Shown here one piece after another: positions 62,069 to 64,000 of a stretch of 64,000 nt of DNA. The stretch's first letter is position 1. Every line of letters begins with the position of its first letter. This DNA is from SG8-39 sp041558415 (GTDB lineage: Bacteria > Pseudomonadota > Gammaproteobacteria > Burkholderiales > SG8-39). The stretch is from NCBI GenBank assembly GCA_041558415.1, contig JBFFEY010000004.1, positions 1 through 64,000 of the forward strand, given 5' to 3'. The notes beneath the pieces were generated by a model, which was given only the letters and a program-made list of their open reading frames with translations, was not told the origin of the DNA and did no database searches. The translations under genes and the position numbers were made by a program.

Positions 62069-62094
62069 AAACGGGCGGCCGTGGCCGCCCGTTT
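62069..62094. terminator. bidirectional intrinsic terminator after metG
   Basis: AAACGGGCGGCC (62069-62080), loop GT, GGCCGCCCGTTT (62083-62094) form a perfect 12-bp stem. It lies 24 bases after the metG stop and 20 bases beyond the convergent DsrE-like stop. The T-run on the plus strand is short (TTTCTCGTC); on the minus strand TTTTGTTTTCC follows, which is better. Confidence 0.8.
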
Positions 62095-62114
62095 CTCGTC
62101 GCGAAGCGCAGTGA

Positions 62115-62540
62115 TCAGGGCTTCAGGTACGCGTAGCCTTCCTCCTGCTGCAGCTTCGTCACCTGACCCACGCCGGAGGGCACGAAGGTCGAGTATTCGA
62201 TGAACTGGTCTTTCGTGCGCTTGCTCCGCTTCAGCGTGATCTCGCACACCTGGAACTCGACGCCTTTCCGCTTCAGTCCCTCGACGATGTCCTCGTATTT
62301 GTTGCCGTTCTTGTCTTTCGCGCCCTTCATCAGAAAGTTGACGCCCTTCGAGTGCGTCACGAAGACGATCTTCGCGCTGGGATCGACCGAGAGCTGGTTG
62401 TTCGCGTTGCGCAGGCCGTTCGTGGCCTGGGCGTCACCCTCGTTGATGTGATAGATCACCTTCATGGGGCCGGCGGCAAACGCGCCACCGGCCAGCACCA
62501 TCGCCAGAACAGCCGTTACGGCGGTCACAAGTCTCTTCAT
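62115..62540 (-). CDS. secreted DsrE-like protein
   Basis: A 141-residue protein with a signal peptide (VTAVTAVLAMVLAGGAFA, cut near 22). A DsrE/YchN-like fold follows: KVIYHINEGDAQATNGLRNANN, IVFVTHSKGVNFLMKGA and GVEFQVCEITLKR with a single cysteine at the expected place. DsrE-fold proteins often move sulfur; exported members are uncharacterised. A strong Shine-Dalgarno (TTGGAGGAG) precedes the ATG. Confidence 0.82.
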   Translation of the reverse strand: MKRLVTAVTAVLAMVLAGGAFAAGPMKVIYHINEGDAQATNGLRNANNQLSVDPSAKIVFVTHSKGVNFLMKGAKDKNGNKYEDIVEGLKRKGVEFQVCEITLKRSKRTKDQFIEYSTFVPSGVGQVTKLQQEEGYAYLKP

Positions 62541-62640
62541 TGTGTCTCCTCCAATGTCTCGGGGCGGACGCGCCCCATGCGGCGCAGTTTACGCGCCGTT
62601 ATCCTACATCAAACGTAAAGGAAACTTATGGGTAGATAAA

Positions 62641-63033
62641 TTACTGTCCGCCGCAGCTCGCCGGCATCGCGCGGTTCGGGTAGCCCTGACAGCGCCATGA
62701 CACCTTGCCGCTCTGCATGATCGGCGTCAGCGCAATTTCGATCGCGTTCTGCTCGTTCCAGCCGCGGATCTCGCCGCTCGGCGCGACCAGCCACTTCAAC
62801 TCGCCGAACTTGGGGTTCTGCTGCGGCGGCAGCTTGATGCCCTTGCCGGCACCGTCGAGCGTATTTGTCTGCGCGGCCGCAGCGGCAACCTTTTGTTGGG
62901 CCGGCGCGGTTCCCGCGATCAGCGCCTGCGCGGCTTCCTTCGCCTCGGCATCGGCCATCATCGGCAGCACCACCGCGACGGCGAGAAAGCCGGCCAGCGC
63001 CAGCACCGCGACCACGATCAGGACAGCGCGCAT
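62641..63033 (-). CDS. pilin-like protein with non-cleaved signal anchor
   Basis: A 130-residue protein with an N-terminal membrane helix (MRAVLIVVAVLALAGFLAVA). A helical stretch (DAEAKEAAQALIAGTAPAQQ) and a beta-rich domain follow, ending with a C-terminal two-cysteine loop (WRCQGYPNRAMPASC). Order and spacing resemble type IV major pilins, but the leader and the GFTLIE processing motif are absent. A good Shine-Dalgarno (AGGGGGAG) fixes the ATG at 63033. It may be a minor or decoy pilin-like protein, or a membrane protein that borrowed the fold. Confidence 0.7.
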   Translation of the reverse strand: MRAVLIVVAVLALAGFLAVAVVLPMMADAEAKEAAQALIAGTAPAQQKVAAAAAQTNTLDGAGKGIKLPPQQNPKFGELKWLVAPSGEIRGWNEQNAIEIALTPIMQSGKVSWRCQGYPNRAMPASCGGQ

Positions 63034-63118
63034 CACTCCCCCTGTTGCGGGTTTCCAAGCATTTTGCGCGCAGCTTAACATGGAGTCTTCGCAGCCTGAG
63101 GCGCGCCACTCGGTGACA

Positions 63119-63406
63119 ATGAGCAACATCGCCCGTCGTCTGCGCATCACCGGCAGCGTGCAGGGCGTCGGCTATCGCGCCGCGCTGCGCGCCGCAGCCG
63201 AGGCGCAATGTCTGGCGGGCTGGGTGCGCAATCGCAGCGATGGCAGCGTCGAAGCCGAGGTCGCGGGATCGCCCGAGGCCGTCGCCGCGCTCATCGACTG
63301 GGCGCGTCGCGGACCGCCGGCTGCGAACGTCGCCGCGGTTCACGTCGAGCCGATCGAGTCCGACGCGTCGTATGCCGGCGCTTTCATGCAGCGCCCGACG
63401 CTCTAG
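63119..63406 (+). CDS. acyP: acylphosphatase
   Basis: Acylphosphatase hydrolyses carboxyl-phosphate bonds. The 95-residue enzyme has the full motif ITGSVQGVGYRAALR with catalytic Arg20 and GWVRNRSDGSVEAEV with Asn38. Start at ATG 63119 gives the usual size; ATG 63080 would add 13 residues. It diverges from the pilin-like gene and converges on dnaE. Confidence 0.93.
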   Translation: MSNIARRLRITGSVQGVGYRAALRAAAEAQCLAGWVRNRSDGSVEAEVAGSPEAVAALIDWARRGPPAANVAAVHVEPIESDASYAGAFMQRPTL

Positions 63407-63423
63407 GCGCGCGGAGGCGCGCC

Positions 63424-64000
63424 TCAGGCCGCTTCCGCGTACACCACCTGCACGTTCTCCGGCGCCAGCCACTCCGACAGGCGCTCGATGAGCGGCCCTT
63501 CCGGGCGCACCCGCCAGCTGTCGCCCAGCACCACGTCACAGGCGGCGCGCGCGTTCTCGTAGTGCACCAGCACCGGGCAGGCGCCATCGCCCGCCGCGCG
63601 GTAAGGTGACAGCAGCTCGCGCAGCTGCTCGGCGTCGGCCTGGCCGTTCAGCGCGATGCGCAGCCGCGCCGCGTAGCGGTTGCGCAGCGCGGCGAGATCG
63701 AGCACGTCGTCGGCGCTGACACGCAGGCCGCCGGAGAAATTGTCCATCTGCACCCTGCCCTGCACGATCAGTAGGGCATCTTCCTTCAGCTTGTCGCGGT
63801 GCTGCTCGAACAGCTCGTTGAACACCGTGATCTCGACCTGTGCGCTGCCATCGTCGAGCAACACCACCATCATGCGGCCGCGCCGCGTCATCTGCACGCG
63901 CGCCGCGTTCACGATGCCGGCGAGCCAGACGCGATGCTCGGCGGGCGCCAGCCGCGCAAGCGCCACGCGCGGGAAACCGGCGAGCTCGCGTTCGTAGACC
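63424..64000 (-). CDS. dnaE: DNA polymerase III alpha subunit, C-terminal part (cut by window edge)
   Basis: The last roughly 190 residues of DnaE, the replicative polymerase subunit. Visible is the OB-fold nucleic-acid-binding domain: VWLAGIVNAARVQMTRRGRMM, VLLDDGSAQVEITVFNELFE, LLIVQGRVQMDNFSGGLRVS and DVLDLAALRNRYA. The tau-binding-side tail follows (VLGDSWRVRPEGPLIERL). The 5' part lies beyond 64000. It converges on the acylphosphatase gene with 17 bases between. Confidence 0.93.
   Translation of the reverse strand, partial: VYERELAGFPRVALARLAPAEHRVWLAGIVNAARVQMTRRGRMMVVLLDDGSAQVEITVFNELFEQHRDKLKEDALLIVQGRVQMDNFSGGLRVSADDVLDLAALRNRYAARLRIALNGQADAEQLRELLSPYRAAGDGACPVLVHYENARAACDVVLGDSWRVRPEGPLIERLSEWLAPENVQVVYAEAA

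Noticed and set aside
59886..62069. A 727-codon minus-strand frame opposite metG
   Set aside because: metG is certain, and the antisense translation shows no family features.

Overview
The window is a high-GC (about two-thirds G+C), densely coded bacterial chromosome segment. It most likely comes from a betaproteobacterium. The evidence is gene order: rpsP-rimM-trmD-rplS, ffh, a pilC-pilD-coaE-zapD-yacG block, argJ, secA, and a complete dcw cluster running mraZ to lpxC. ZapD, the MutT/ThiE fusion and the M23/DUF721 pair beside lpxC also fit that group. I cannot name a genus. I see no tRNA, rRNA, CRISPR array, insertion sequence or prophage, and no gene-free stretch longer than about 280 bases.

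Layout. 1-3253 (minus): ribosome and secretion housekeeping genes (rplS partial, trmD, rimM, rpsP, ffh). 3305-9423 (plus): a CcsA-like membrane protein, a CBS-domain membrane protein, pilC, pilD, coaE, zapD, yacG. 9420-15306 (minus): Nudix-ThiE fusion, DUF815 ATPase, argJ, secA. 15424-17042: an M23 peptidase divergent from a DUF721 protein, then a small membrane protein. 17064-35674 (minus): the dcw cell-wall and division cluster in the order mraZ, rsmH, ftsL, ftsI, murE, murF, mraY, murD, ftsW, murG, murC, murB, ddlB, ftsQ, ftsA, ftsZ, lpxC. Many of its genes are joined by ATGA or GTGA overlaps. It is preceded by a recognisable promoter with 10-bp-spaced MraZ repeats.

35951-54000 is accessory and catabolic: an acyl-CoA synthetase-like enzyme, a Ldh-family dehydrogenase, and an Mla/MCE lipid-transport operon whose ATPase gene lacks the P-loop. 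Next come a four-gene sugar-acid-like pathway (dehydratase, AlkB-type hydroxylase, HpaI aldolase, 2-hydroxyacid dehydrogenase), a TAXI-TRAP transporter, a VOC protein, a hydratase/CoA-transferase pair and a frameshifted DGQHR-domain gene. 54075-64000 returns mostly to housekeeping: DUF1223 and DUF3179 proteins, a GlrR-type regulator, folA, dcd, mrp, metG, a DsrE-like protein, a pilin-like protein, acylphosphatase and the 3' end of dnaE.

I found no clearly new multi-gene system. The strongest oddities are the P-loop-less ABC subunit in the MCE operon, the AlkB-type gene translationally coupled inside a sugar-acid cluster, a 37-bp near-perfect hairpin between ftsA and ftsZ, a pilin-like protein without a prepilin cleavage motif, and the interrupted DGQHR gene.
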